In this document: piece after piece, positions 11,389 through 22,421 of the stretch
Numbering within the stretch: the stretch's first letter is position 1
How the letters are laid out: each line of letters begins with the position of its first letter
Source: Gordionus sp. m RMFG-2023
Lineage: Eukaryota > Nematomorpha > Gordioida > Chordodea > Parachordodidae
Assembly (NCBI RefSeq): GCF_954871325.1
Contig: NC_088779.1
Location: forward strand, 20,214,846 to 20,278,845
Reading direction: 5' to 3'
Length of the DNA stretch: 64,000 nt
Notes under the pieces: model-generated
Told to the model about the DNA's origin: nothing
What the model saw: the letters and a program-made list of their open reading frames with translations, nothing else
The model's database searches: none
Program-made: the position numbers and the translations under genes

Positions 11389-11410
11389 GGGGGGAGACAT
11401 GGCAATCCTG

Positions 11411-12180
11411 GTCAGGATCATAAATCTGGGAAAATTGACAAATTTAGGATCGAATCCAGGATCGGCGATTTTTTGATTCGATTCTTTAACAACTCTGATA
11501 TTGTCATAGTATATGTTATATATCTATTTATTTTTCCATATAGTAAATTCGCTTTAATATTCAAGTAAAATTATATATTTAATATTTGCGATTCTGTTGA
11601 GTTTGAATAAAATTTTGCTTCAATTTTATCCTGAATAGATGAAAAGTATGAAATTTTTGCGTTCCTGATATTGTAAGCGCTTTATTGAATCGCTCTTCTC
11701 TTATAAAATTATTTGCTCTTTCTCATATTCATCTTCAATGATATATGAGAAATCTATAATAATTATAAATATTATACCTTTAATATTTTCTTTACAATAG
11801 GCAAAAAACTCTAGGATAAGTTATTTGTTCTGATACAGGTCTTTGTTAACTAGTCCTGGCCACTAAACGTAGGACTGTACCTCCGACCCCGTCACAAGCT
11901 GATTTGGAGATATGGCCCTGAAATAAAACTCAGCTTTTATCCCTATATCATCTACATGGTGACAAAGATTGATTAAATTTTTGCGATTTATATTGTGCTA
12001 CTGCTTTATCTGAAAAGTAGAAGAATTTTTTTGTTCAGAATTGATATTTATTTGTTAAGTAGCGAACTAAACATTTTTGGAATAAATGAACGGCAATTGT
12101 ATTATGAACGAGAGATTAGATATTATTACGAAACTTAAATGATTTAAATTAATTAGTGACTTGTAATAAATCAAAAAAGG
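11411..12180. other. Stretch without recognised gene; decayed transposon end
   Basis: The first 100 bases hold words such as GGATCGAATCCAGGATCGG and end TTTAACAACTCTG, resembling a hAT terminus read inward from about 11507. The rest is A+T-rich with no open frame of note. A slightly more G+C-rich patch at 11860-11960 was not identified. Confidence 0.35.
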
Positions 12181-12450
12181 ATGAATGGTAATTTGAGATT
12201 TATTCCAGTGAAACCCTTGAACTTCATTTTGAACCACAAAGGCATAATTTTCAGCAAAATCTATCTGAACGATATATTCTCTTCTCCTTCATTAAAATTA
12301 ATTTTAAGAGAATTCATGCATATTGTTTACTGCTTTGTTATGAATGAGTGTAATAGTAAATTATTTAGCTTTTCAAAAAGTGTTTCTAAAAAATTGGAGG
12401 TTGATGAAGTGATAGTTAAAAGATCTGTCTTATCATGGCCTTTAAATTAG
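12181..12450 (+). CDS. Unrecognised 89-codon open frame
   Basis: Encodes 89 residues from an ATG, with hydrophobic and Ser/Lys-rich stretches. No domain, signal peptide or family is recognisable. It lies next to a transposon copy (12482) and upstream of the phosphatase gene, and may be a chance frame or a transposon scrap. I assign no function. Confidence 0.15.
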   Translation: MNGNLRFIPVKPLNFILNHKGIIFSKIYLNDIFSSPSLKLILREFMHIVYCFVMNECNSKLFSFSKSVSKKLEVDEVIVKRSVLSWPLN

Positions 12451-12481
12451 AAGATCTAGGGCATTGAGCACGGTTTGAATT

Positions 12482-13315
12482 ATTTAAAATTAATCTGAAC
12501 GGACAAGTTAAAAATATTATACAGAAAGAGAGACTTTTAAACAGTTTATTTTGTGAAATAATATGCTCGTAAAATATAATCATAAATTTGCCTAATAAAA
12601 TATTCTTTTGCAGCTGTTATACATTATCGAGCTAATAAGTCATTCGCTATAGTAGCAAAATAGGATCTAAAAAAATGTAAAACTTTTCAAGGATGAGGGG
12701 GGGGGGAGACAGAACTGGAAAATTTTATCACATTTCTCATAAATGTATCAATATTTTCATTTTCCTTAAAAATAATATTTTCAACTATTAGGGGTATATA
12801 TATTTCTCAATTTTTGGTGGTAAAAATGTATATTTCTCAATTTTTGGTAAAATGCATATTTCGGAAGTGTTAATAGCGTCGCCAAGGTTTTGGCATCGTA
12901 TGTAGATTTATAAAAGGTGTCTAAATATAGAGCAAAAAAAAATTTCTAAAGCAAAAAAAATTTCGAATGCAAACTCCCTTTTTTGCTTAAAAACAGAGGC
13001 AAAGCAATGTAGGTAAATCGGAAGCTAAAGGCTCATGGTGCCAATTTTTATTCTTTTGTGATAGCTCTTAAGAGATTTTTTTTACCTACAATATGATATA
13101 ATATATAATTTTTACTATAAATAGTTTTGAAATATAAGCATTTCAAAAATTTTACAAATTCCAAAGTGGCTTTTTTTTGAATCTATGAGCCCCTATATAT
13201 CTGCAACCAGGTAAACTAGAGAGCTAAAATAAACGGCTTTCTCATTTTTTTATCTATCTAAACATTTCCATTGGTCGAAAATGTGCCTTTTTTGATTGAT
13301 ATGACATACAATGGC
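12482..13315 (+). mobile_element. Copy of the GGCCATTCCA-end DNA element, upstream of DUSP12
   Basis: About 830 bases match 19500-20313 in the same orientation. Shared phrases include ATTATCGAGCTAATAAGTCA, a poly-G run with CAGAACTGGAAAA, GCGTCGCCAAGGTTTT and the terminal TTGATTGATATGACATACAATGGC-type end. The outer terminus lies only 83 bases before the phosphatase start codon, so the gene's 5' region is largely transposon-derived. The left inverted arm seen in the 18374 copy is not seen here. Confidence 0.7.
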
Positions 13316-13398
13316 TTTTAGAGTAAATAAGATATTTGCCATATTCGGTATTAATTATTTCCATAATAGGCACAATTCCCATCATATGATCTCCTCAT

Positions 13399-16300
13399 AT
13401 GGACACTTTAAATGAAATTGTGAAAAATATATATTTAGGAGGGATAAGTGCTGCAAAAAATACCGATCAACTTAAAAAGTTGAAAGTTAACTCAATTCTT
13501 ACTATAGGTATTATTTTTATTATATTATATCTTATACATTCATTTTAGATATTCAACCTCTTCCAAATAAATTTACAAATGACTTTTACTATAAATTTAT
13601 TTATGCTCAGGATTCAATCAATCAAAATCTCTTAAGTTATTTTGATGAATGTGCAAACTTCATAGATGATTGTTTAAAAAATCAAGAAAATGATAACTCC
13701 ATATTAATCCACTGGTTAAAATTTGACTATAATATTCTTTTGCAAAACTAACAAAATAATATAACATATTTTTTTTTATTAAATTCTTCATTTATTTAAA
13801 TTCCTTTAAATTTATAAAAATGTTAAATAATATACATGTATCTTACTTTAAAGATGAAAGATTGATGTTTAGATTTTGAATAATTCTATTCATTTATAAA
13901 TAATTTAGCTGGCTTAAGCATAATCTCAAATTTTATAAAATTTTATCTTTATATCTGTTAATTTGAATTTGTTTTTAATTTTATAGATTGATTTAGAGAA
14001 CTATATATTTAATCATATAATGTGATTAAATTAAACTTCTAAAAAATATTTCTATTTTTAATGTTAGTATCAGTTGGATTATCTATAAAAATTGGTGTAA
14101 TTTTATATTATAAGAAATCAGAAATCTACTAGATCAGGATTTTTCTCGCACACCACTTCCTACATTACCATTTTAGTTGAGTCCATAAAGATTATATAAA
14201 TCTTAACCACCTCTATTCTGAATAGTAAATTTTTAGATACAAACTATTATATTTTTGAATTATTAATTTGAGTTAAGTGTTTATTCTTATGTTCTGTTTT
14301 AATCTTGTTTGGTGGTTTATTTAATATCACCAGATTGACTTATCAGTAATCATTTGCCTTCATCTAACACTACAATCTTACTCTGCTCGGATTGCACTCA
14401 TTTAGAATAGATCATTAGATAATTACATAATAAATAATAAATAAAATTAACATTTCTGATAGAAGTTGCCCTCAATGATTTCTTTCTATACTAGTCTGAT
14501 AATAATGATTCTGAAGAATAGATGAAAGGGTGCTTAAATATTTGCCTATCACTTAGAAATATTGACTGGGGGGTTATAATTTCCTATTTTATATTTGATA
14601 AAAGGGCATTAAAATTGCTTGTACTCAGGGATGCGAACCCGACAAATATTTTTCCCGGGTTCAGTTAGGGTTAAAAAAAAATAGGTGGGTTCAGTTCAGG
14701 CAAATATTTTTGAAAGTTCAGCTCGGGTTTAAGAATTTTTGAATTGATAAAAAAAAAAACTAGACATAAATTTGGTATAAATTTTTTATTTTATTTATAG
14801 GCAAAATATAGTTAAAAATACAAAGCATAGTCATGTATAGATTTTAAAAATTTTATTTAGACGTATTTCTTTAAATTAACAATATCCAATATAATAATTT
14901 TTAATTTGACTTGTAAACTTTCATTTTCCTTTAATAATCTTGTTAAAAATTAAAAATAAATGGCGTAAATGAATTTAATTGTTTAAAATATATTAACAAT
15001 CCAATAGGAATTTTTGAGAATAAATTTAAAAATGGAGTAAATGAATTAAGTTGTTTAAAATTTATTAAAACTTCACTTAATTGGAAATTTGAAAATATTA
15101 TAAAATGTCAAGTAAATTATTAATATTTGTATTTACAATTATACAAATATCTTATATTAATTTAAATAATAAACTAAACCCGGTTGAACCCAGGTTCAAA
15201 TAAATCCCGGGTTCGGTTCGGGGTTTTGAAAATTTTATACAGGGTTCGAGTTCAGATTTTTTTCCAAAAACTCGGGGTTTCTTCGGGTTTGGTTCAAACC
15301 TCTGCTTGTACTGTATAGTGAAAACCAGTGAATATTTAGTTCCTTCCTTAGAACTCACCAGAAATAATAAGAGAAGTTGTAATCAAGATCTGGTATATTT
15401 CCAAAACAAAAGCTATGAATTTGATAATTCTTAAAACAAAATTGTTATATCAAACATTTTAATTTTAAATTTATAGTTTTCAAGGTGTGTCTCGAAGTTC
15501 AACTATTCTTATAGCTTATTTAATGAAACGACATAGCCTGACCTTGACAGAAAGCATAAGTAAAGTGTCTTCAAAAAGATTAATAAGGTTATTAGATGAA
15601 TTAACTTAATATTTAGACATTGCTTAAACAATATTTAGTCCAAATCCTGGTTTTATGAATCAATTAAGAATATATGAGTCGTTGAAATGTCAGATGGATT
15701 TATCGGATCCATCATTTAGAGCTTATCGACTTAATCAATTTGCCAAAAATATGCTTGAAACTTACGAATTTTTCAGTAAATTTAACCCCTTCACACACTT
15801 AATTTAAATATTTTTAAAAATTTAAGATAAGGATGATATTCCGCTCAATATTTTTGGTACTGATCCTTTATATAATAGTGATGAACTTGACATGAATTTG
15901 GATCTGAAAAAGAAAGTTTATAAATGCAAACATTGTCGGTAATATTTTTCGAAAAAATTACACAATAAAGAATATAAATCTAATGTTGCATAATCGGAAC
16001 TCCAAAACTGCTTTTGACTTACATGAAAAAACTTAATAGGCTAAAAAATAGTTTAACTTGCTTATCCAAATAATAGTTTAACCTGCTTAGCCAAATACTT
16101 CAGTTTGAGGAGCCCACTTTATCCTCAGCGGTTTTAAGTCTTAACTTTTATTATTAAAAAATGTGAAATCTTTACTAAAATTATTCTAAAACATGCTTAA
16201 AATAACGATTATAACAATTGTCACTTTTATGAATGTATTTACACCGAAATTTACCAAGCTTGCTTAAAAATATTCAATATATCAACAATTTTAAATAAAA

Positions 16301-17652
16301 AAGGCTTACATATCTTAACGCTGAGGATTATTATTTTTAGTATAACGCTTATCATACAACACTAAATTATTCATTTGATCTAATTTTTGAGTTAACTCAT
16401 TAAGGACGAATATTACTTATTGGTAAAGCAAATCAGGTTTTAATATATAATAATTAACAAAAATTTATATTATCCAAATTTTGGCATAATTAGTGTTGCT
16501 AAACGTGGTCGATTTAAAAAAAGTCCTGATTAAGATTTTAGTCAAAATAATATTTTGTAAGCCTCGAGATTTGGCAAAGAGATGTCCAAACCTTAAGGCC
16601 ATCTATGGAAAAAATCACCAGGCTTACATTATATTATTTTGGTCAAAATCTTAATCGGGTCGCTTAATAACACTAGTCATAATGCAAAGGAGCATCCATA
16701 TTTTTTTTTTGTCAAAATGAAATAATTTATTGAGCACGTTTTTTAAATTGAAAAGTCTTTATCGGAAATGTTTTCCATTATGTTTGGAATACCTACCTCA
16801 TAAATTTCATACAAAGTTCCTCTTAACTTTTAAATCATTTATAATTTATATAAAAAATCTAAGGAAATCGCGTTTATTTACTCTGCATTCATAGTTAACG
16901 CGGATTCGCGATGAAGTATTTAAAAATAAATGTAAAATTTTTATATTTATATCATATTTTGTAGACTTCCCCGCGAATTCGCGCTAACTGTGAACGCAGG
17001 GTTACATACACGTTTGAAATGATTCTTTACCAGATAAAGTGCTATAAATCAAATTAATTATTTCTATTTTTGACAATGTTATAAATTTAGTAAAGATTAA
17101 AATGTTCATTTTCATTTTTTAAAAAAATAGAGAAATTAAAATGTTCATTTTCAATTTTTAAAAAATAGAGAAATTAAAATAAATTTGCTAATTTTTATAT
17201 TCAATGTTTGTAGGAGATCTCTTTTTTACCACGACAGTTTATTGACCCATCTCAAAGGTTTCGGTTATCTAACATTTCAGCATAATCATCAATACTCAAA
17301 TAATAACCACACGCCCAATAATATGAACACTGAATCTGTTTGTAAAGACTATATTTTTGTAGAGCCTGTTACATGGATGCGACAACAAATTACGGATTTA
17401 GTTCAAGGGAAAATCCATTGTCCCAAATGCAAAGCTAAACTGGGCTCTTTTAATTGGGCTGGTAAATATCATATAACAAATATTTTTTACGTCATTACAT
17501 TCTTTACTAATATTTTGAAAATATATTCCTTAAGGGATGATGTTTTTGTGAAATAGTAAATTATTTTATCATTTTTAGGCGAGAAATGTGGTTGCCAAAC
17601 TTGGATAACACCAGCTTTTAATATTCAGAAATCGAAAATTGATATTTCTTAA
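13399..17652 (+). CDS. DUSP12: Dual-specificity phosphatase 12 (YVH1-type), 7 exons, 318 aa
   Basis: Exons 13399-13507, 13549-13714, 15477-15587, 15639-15775, 15827-15938, 17214-17461 and 17579-17652 join in frame across GT-AG introns (957 nt including the stop). Residues 1-175 form the phosphatase domain, with likely general acid D58 and the signature HCFQGVSR (C92, R98). The C-terminal half is the YVH1 zinc domain: YKCKHCRRSLF (C208, C211), then EPVTWM, HCPKCKAKLGSFNW (C281, C284) and CGC (C298, C300). In the family this domain binds zinc and supports release of Mrt4 from pre-60S ribosomes in the nucleus and cytoplasm. The length fits (human about 340). Intron 2 (1762 bp) splits the catalytic Cys codon TG|T and holds a hAT element; intron 5 (1275 bp) holds two small elements. 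Introns 1, 3 and 4 are 41-51 bp. The start is the first ATG, giving the family's IYLGGISAA opening. Confidence 0.93.
14626..15304. mobile_element. hAT non-autonomous element in DUSP12 intron 2
   Basis: 679 bp flanked by a perfect 8-bp target duplication CTTGTACT (14618-14625 and 15305-15312). The ends are CAGGGATGCGAACCCGA and, complemented, CAGAGGTTTGAACC. Both subterminal regions repeat words on the theme GGGTTCGGTTCGGG. There is no transposase. The duplication length and CAG ends fit hAT. Confidence 0.92.
16491..16675. mobile_element. 185-bp hAT-like MITE in DUSP12 intron 5
   Basis: Ends TAGTGTTGCTAAACG and TTAATAACACTA. It is flanked by GGCATAAT (16483-16490) and GTCATAAT (16676-16683), a 7 of 8 match. 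The inside is a near palindrome (AGTCAAAATAATATTTTGTAAGCCTCGAG against its complement on the other side). Related copies lie at 22422-23392, 30985-31140 and 46269-46352. Confidence 0.8.
16883..16999. mobile_element. 117-bp inverted-repeat MITE in DUSP12 intron 5
   Basis: The left arm CTGCATTCATAGTTAACGCG and the right arm, complemented, CTGCGTTCACAGTTAGCGCG pair over about 34 bases around an A+T-rich loop. It would fold as a hairpin in the intron transcript. The superfamily is unknown. Confidence 0.7.
17101..17182 (+). repeat. Two-copy ~43-bp tandem duplication at the end of intron 5
   Basis: ATGTTCATTTTCATTTTTTA with AAATAGAGAAATTAAA is repeated twice, about 30 bases before the exon 6 acceptor. 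Confidence 0.6.
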
Positions 17653-17751
17653 TCATACCATCTCGATATTAAAATTTTACCTCAAATATGGAAATATGTA
17701 TGCAATTAATATTCGATATGTATTATTATTTATAAAGATTTTATTTTTTGT

Positions 17752-17757
17752 AATAAA
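17752..17757 (+). terminator. Likely DUSP12 poly(A) signal
   Basis: AATAAA lies about 100 bases after the stop codon and is followed by a GT-rich stretch (ATGTTTTCTGAG). This fits a short 3' UTR. Confidence 0.55.
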
Positions 17758-18373
17758 AATGTTTTCTGAGATGATGATTAATTAAATTATACCAGAGATT
17801 TGGAGGAGTCAATTCGAAAATCATATAATTTAATTTCCATATACTGCTCATATTCTTTTACCCATTAATCGGCAATGTTTGATTTTTGGAACATCAACCT
17901 TGGCATTAAATTCTTTTGTTTTATAATTTATAAATTGAAAAAGGGTCGCCATATCTTTTTCTTTCTTAAAATGCAAACAAAAATTTTTTGAACTTATTTT
18001 GTAAAATTTATAAGCATTAAAAATTGCTTAATTTTTTTTTAGCATAAAAAACTTGAAAAATTAGTTTAGATAAACTTTTAATTCAAAAAAAATATATACT
18101 AATAACTCATATCTTTAAATATAATTTATTAAAATTTTAGCTTCAAAGGTATTTATTTTCCAAAGAGTAAAATATTTTGGTAAATAACCATATCTAAATT
18201 TCAATATTTAATTTCTAATAATATTTTAGATTTTTTATTGCCAGCATGAAATCCACTCATTTAAGAACAGGTTTAGACGCATAATTAAAAAATTTGGATC
18301 ATGATGAATGTGAAATTTTGTATCACCACCATATAATATAGACGTCACAGATGAAGGTAACGATCAAGATATG
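17758..18373. other. A+T-rich spacer without recognised gene
   Basis: No open frame, RNA gene or element end is recognisable in this spacer between DUSP12 and the inverted-repeat element. Confidence 0.4.
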
Positions 18374-20313
18374 GGCCATTCCACGTCAAATCGATCACGA
18401 TTCGGCCGACCCCTTTTAAAGTTGTTAAAAATTTCTGGAATTATTTAGATTGGTAAAAGAGTTAGAAAGCCGTTCGATTTAGCTCGCTAGCACACCTGGT
18501 TCTCGAGATATAGGGGATCAAAGGTACAAAAAAGCCACTTTGGAATATGTAAAATTTTTAAAATGCTTATATCTCATAAACTATTTATAGTAAAAAAGAT
18601 TATAATATATCATTTTGTAGGTAAAGAAATTCTCTAATGGGCTAACAAAGAATAATAAATATTGGCGCCAAGTAACATCCGGTTTACCTAAATTGCTTTA
18701 CCTGTATTTTTAAGCAAAATAGTGAGTTTGTTTTCGAATTTTTTTTAGTACTTTTTATTTAGACACCTTTGCTAAATATATATACAAGATCAAAACCTTG
18801 GCGACTCTATCGAATCTAAAAATTGATTAAAAAATAGATGGCGCTTTATGAAATTACGGATTATGGTTAAAATTTTGCTGCTAACTTATCAATAACCAGA
18901 TATTTTCACTTTTTATACTAAAAAATTTTGATTTTTTATTAAATATACTAATTAACTGAGGAGCAGAGTCGACATATGCCCATTAGACACTTAATAATGT
19001 AACAAATTTCCAATAATAAATATCTTTCATATAATTTTTTTAATTCTTAAGGTATCTACAATTCCATCGAATTTTTCATCATTTGATGAAGATAATGGTA
19101 TAATTTTAGTCGTTAAAACTTTTTTTACTCTAGATATTTCTTTTCACATAAGCGTTTTCTTTTAATGAGAGATTCCCCATTTGATTGTAGGGATATATTA
19201 ATGTTATCAATAGTCTCTTGATTAATTATATGAAGGGGATCAATATCTACATTGTCATTTGAAGTATAAGGAATGTTTGCTAATTTTTGTCGCCATGAAG
19301 AGCATATTAACATCTAAATTGAATGGTAAATTTTTTTGGAGGGTAGAATCTTAGATTCTCACGATAATAAGCATGTCTCTGTAGATTAAGGTTGCAACAT
19401 TTTAATATTTGGTACGTCCATCTGTGATATAGAATAATATTTTAATTGTAGACCTAGTACATGTTTTTGCACTCTCCAAATCCAGATTGTTATTGGTAGA
19501 CGATAAAATTAATCTGAATGGACAGGTTAACATTATTTCGCAGAAAGAGATCGTTTTAAACAATTTATTTTGTAAAATATAATCGAATATATGCCTAATA
19601 AAATATTCGTTTTTACTGCAGCTATTATATATTATCGAGCTAATAAGTCATTCGCTTGCTATAGTAGCAAAGTAGAGATCTAAAAAATGTAAAACATTTT
19701 ATGGATAGTGGAAGGGGGGGGGGGAGGGCAGAACTGGAAAATTTTTATCACAATTCTTATAAACGTATCAATATTTTCATTTTCCTTAAGAATAATATTT
19801 TTCAACCATTAACGCCATCTACTTATTTCTTCATTTTTGGTAAAAATATATATTTCGGCAAAGTCGATAGCGTCGCCAAGGTTTTCATCGTATATATATT
19901 TATAAAAAATGTCTAAATAAAAAGCAAAAAAAAAATTCGAAAACAATTTCACTATTTTGCTTAAAAATACAGGTAAAGCAATTTATGTAAACCGGATGTT
20001 AAAAGCCTATAATGGCCCCAATATTTATTATTCTTTGTTAGCCCATTAGAGAATTTCTTTACCTACAAAATGATATATTATAATTTTTTTTACTATAAAT
20101 GGTTTTTGAGATATAAGCATTTAAAAAATTTTCCAAAGTGGTTCTTTTTGTACCTTTGAGCCCCTATATCTCGAGAACCAGTTGGGCTAGCGAGCTAAAA
20201 TAAACGGCTTTCTCATTCTTTTACCTATCTAAATAATTCCAGAAAATTTTAACAATTTTAAAAGGGGTCGGCCGAAAAAGTGCCTTTTTTGATCGATTTG
20301 ACATGGAATGGCA
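18374..20313. mobile_element. DNA element with ~475-500 bp inverted arms
   Basis: The left arm 18374-18845 and right arm 19811-20313 are diverged inverted copies. Their outer ends are GGCCATTCCACGTCAAATCG on the left and, complemented, GCCATTCCATGTCAAATCG on the right. GGCCGACCCCTTTTAAA follows on both. The 960-base centre has a poly-G run near 19706-19726 and a short minus-strand frame (19125-19313, 62 codons) that I do not recognise. No clear target duplication is seen, so the superfamily is unassigned. A related copy lies at 12482-13315 and an end scrap at 30934-30985. Confidence 0.75.
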
Positions 20314-20373
20314 CAAATATATATCATCAAAACAATTAGATGATGTTGCGAAGTTGAGATAAAGAGTCAGAAT

Positions 20374-21080
20374 ATGAATCTAGGCCTAAGATTGGCATTA
20401 AGTATAGCCCTTGTTTCCTTCATATCATCAACCAAAATAGTAAAAAATATTACCTCTCAAATCATTACCATCGATAACGATAATTTATTAGATGAAGCCT
20501 TACATTGTTGGAATATTAATGTCTTACCAAACACAGCCCTACCAGATTCAACGAAACAAAAAGATTGGGATCAGGGATTGGTATCTCATTCCTTAGCTAC
20601 CTCAACTTGAGCGATGATCACTAATATAAATCCCTCCTAAGAACACTTAATTTTAACAACTCTGGCCATGAATGCTTGGACTCATATCCCAGAATTTTAA
20701 ATAACTAACTAATAGATAACGACTCGTTTCGTTGTGCAATCAATTAACGCCTGGGCATACCTTTCCTAAACCAATATACTTGCATTAACTGCAATTAATC
20801 GGCAGACGAGTACGGGAGACACGCTCTCCACTGTAAATTTATATAAAAAATTAGCCGACGTGATAAAATAAATTCAATAATAGCTTCTTTTTAAATAAAG
20901 CCAATTTTCCTTGTATTTTAGAACCGACATCTTTTTTAGATAAAAAACGTCCTGATGGCAAAACAATCGTATCGTTTTTAATGGGAAAGCCTTTAATGTG
21001 GGATTTTACCTGCATTGATCCAATGAACCTATCTAATAATTTGCATGACCTTTAATAGAGCTGAATCTCTAAAAATTACT
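20374..21080 (+). pseudogene. LINE-like reverse transcriptase C-terminal tail, decayed
   Basis: The first frame opens MNLGLRLALSIALVSFISST, which resembles the 'LGLRLASDIALPAFLSS' region downstream of the polymerase core in some invertebrate LINE-like RT proteins. Further on, in shifted frames, are a zinc-knuckle-like CINCN...ADEYGRHALHC and a KRPDGKTI...GKPLMWDFTC region. Both are typical of the same tail. Frames change several times, so it is a pseudogene. It begins about 60 bases after the preceding element's end. The polymerase core is absent. Confidence 0.6.
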
Positions 21081-22413
21081 CGCACCTAATGTGTGACAAC
21101 CACTTTGTTACCATCAGCTACATCAACCTGCTCTTTTGTACAAGTAGCACTAAATCTCTTCAAATAATATCCAAATCAATCAAAAAATCATACCTTTTTC
21201 CATTTTATAAACTCAAGCAGAAAATCGCCTATTTTTAATTAGATCTATCAAATATTTAAAACACCTGATTTATTTTTAAAATTATTTTCTTTTTAAAATA
21301 AATTTTTCTTATGCTTTGTATTAATTTTTTTTAATTTGAACTTATATGACATATTTTACTATACTCTTTATATTATATCATCCATGTTAATTTTTAAATA
21401 ATAATATTTTATCATATTTGTATATGAATTTTAATAAAAATCAATAGAACATTATATATAAATACAACCATCTGAAAGAATAAAAATTTAGATATAAAAT
21501 GGGAAAAAAATAGCGAAAAAGCATTATTTTCAAAAGAACCAATTTAGTTAGAAAATTCTTTTCATGATGTAAAATCCCCTCCATAATAATTTTCTATGTT
21601 TTTGATGAAGACATGTATTAACTTATAAATCAAACCAAATTATATGCTTATCAAAAATTAAATCATTAGTTTGACATTCAAGATGGATATTTTTGGTATT
21701 ACTTTTTATATTGGTCTCGATGCAGATATAGGTTCATATTTTATCTCCAAAAAATTTCTAGAAATCGTTTTCAAGAAATAAGAAGATATTTATATCTAGT
21801 CAAAAATTTCGATATTTATAAAACTGTTAAATTAGTGAAGATGATACCATTTTAGATATTTACGATGTACAGAAAATATTCACATAAATGGGACTAAATA
21901 AATTTAACATATGAGTTTGATAAATGTGATGTACTTTTTTTTATATAAAATTCTCAAAATTATTTCCCTAAAAAATGAACTTGTTACCTCCCAATGTTAG
22001 ATTTTTGGAACATTCAAAAAATCATATAATGAATAGTTTTTTTGAAATTTTGATATATAAATGTTTATACTAATGTATTATTAAAGAAAAATAATTTTTT
22101 TTAAGGATACCTTGGTAACGGGTTAAAATAATGCAAAATAACTAAATTTTTAAAATTCCGGGCTGAACCTTTTTTCAAATTTAGAGTTCTACTCGTCTCT
22201 GAATTATACTAAAAATCATATAAAATGTTAATCTGATAAGGTAAAATGCTAAAGTTGGGCAGTTGTGACACATTTGTATTTGACTCCATTAAAAAAAATA
22301 CTTAGTAGTTTAGAAGTTAATAATAAAACTCTTTTTTTCAGTTCTTATTTACATCAACGTTTATATTAAATGTACTAATCATACTCTGTTTGATTGCAGT
22401 CTTAAATGTTAAG
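21081..22413. other. A+T-rich stretch, nothing recognised
   Basis: About 1.3 kb without a supported gene, RNA gene or repeat array. Frames are short and stop-rich on both strands. Confidence 0.4.
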
Positions 22414-22421
22414 AATGGAAA

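Larger units (their letters stand above)
8282..11410. mobile_element. Short inverted-repeat element split by an LTR element
   Basis: The left end (8282-8472) begins CAGGGTTGCCAGGTC. The right remnant (11389-11410) ends TGGCAATCCTG, whose complement CAGGATTGCCA matches the left end with one change in 11. Between them sits the LTR element at 8473-11388. The left part has repeated GCGGGAGAAAT words and a local palindrome GCGGGAGTCTCCCGC. I could not find a target duplication, so the superfamily is uncertain; the CAGGG ends recall hAT. Confidence 0.55.

Noticed and set aside
11860-11960. A tRNA or SINE in a G+C-richer patch
   Set aside because: I could not find A/B box spacing or a cloverleaf fold in it.
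20374-20610. A small secreted protein (hydrophobic start LGLRLALSIALVSF)
   Set aside because: The hydrophobic start matches the LGLRLASDIALPAF-type region of LINE-like RT tails, and matching tail motifs follow in other frames.
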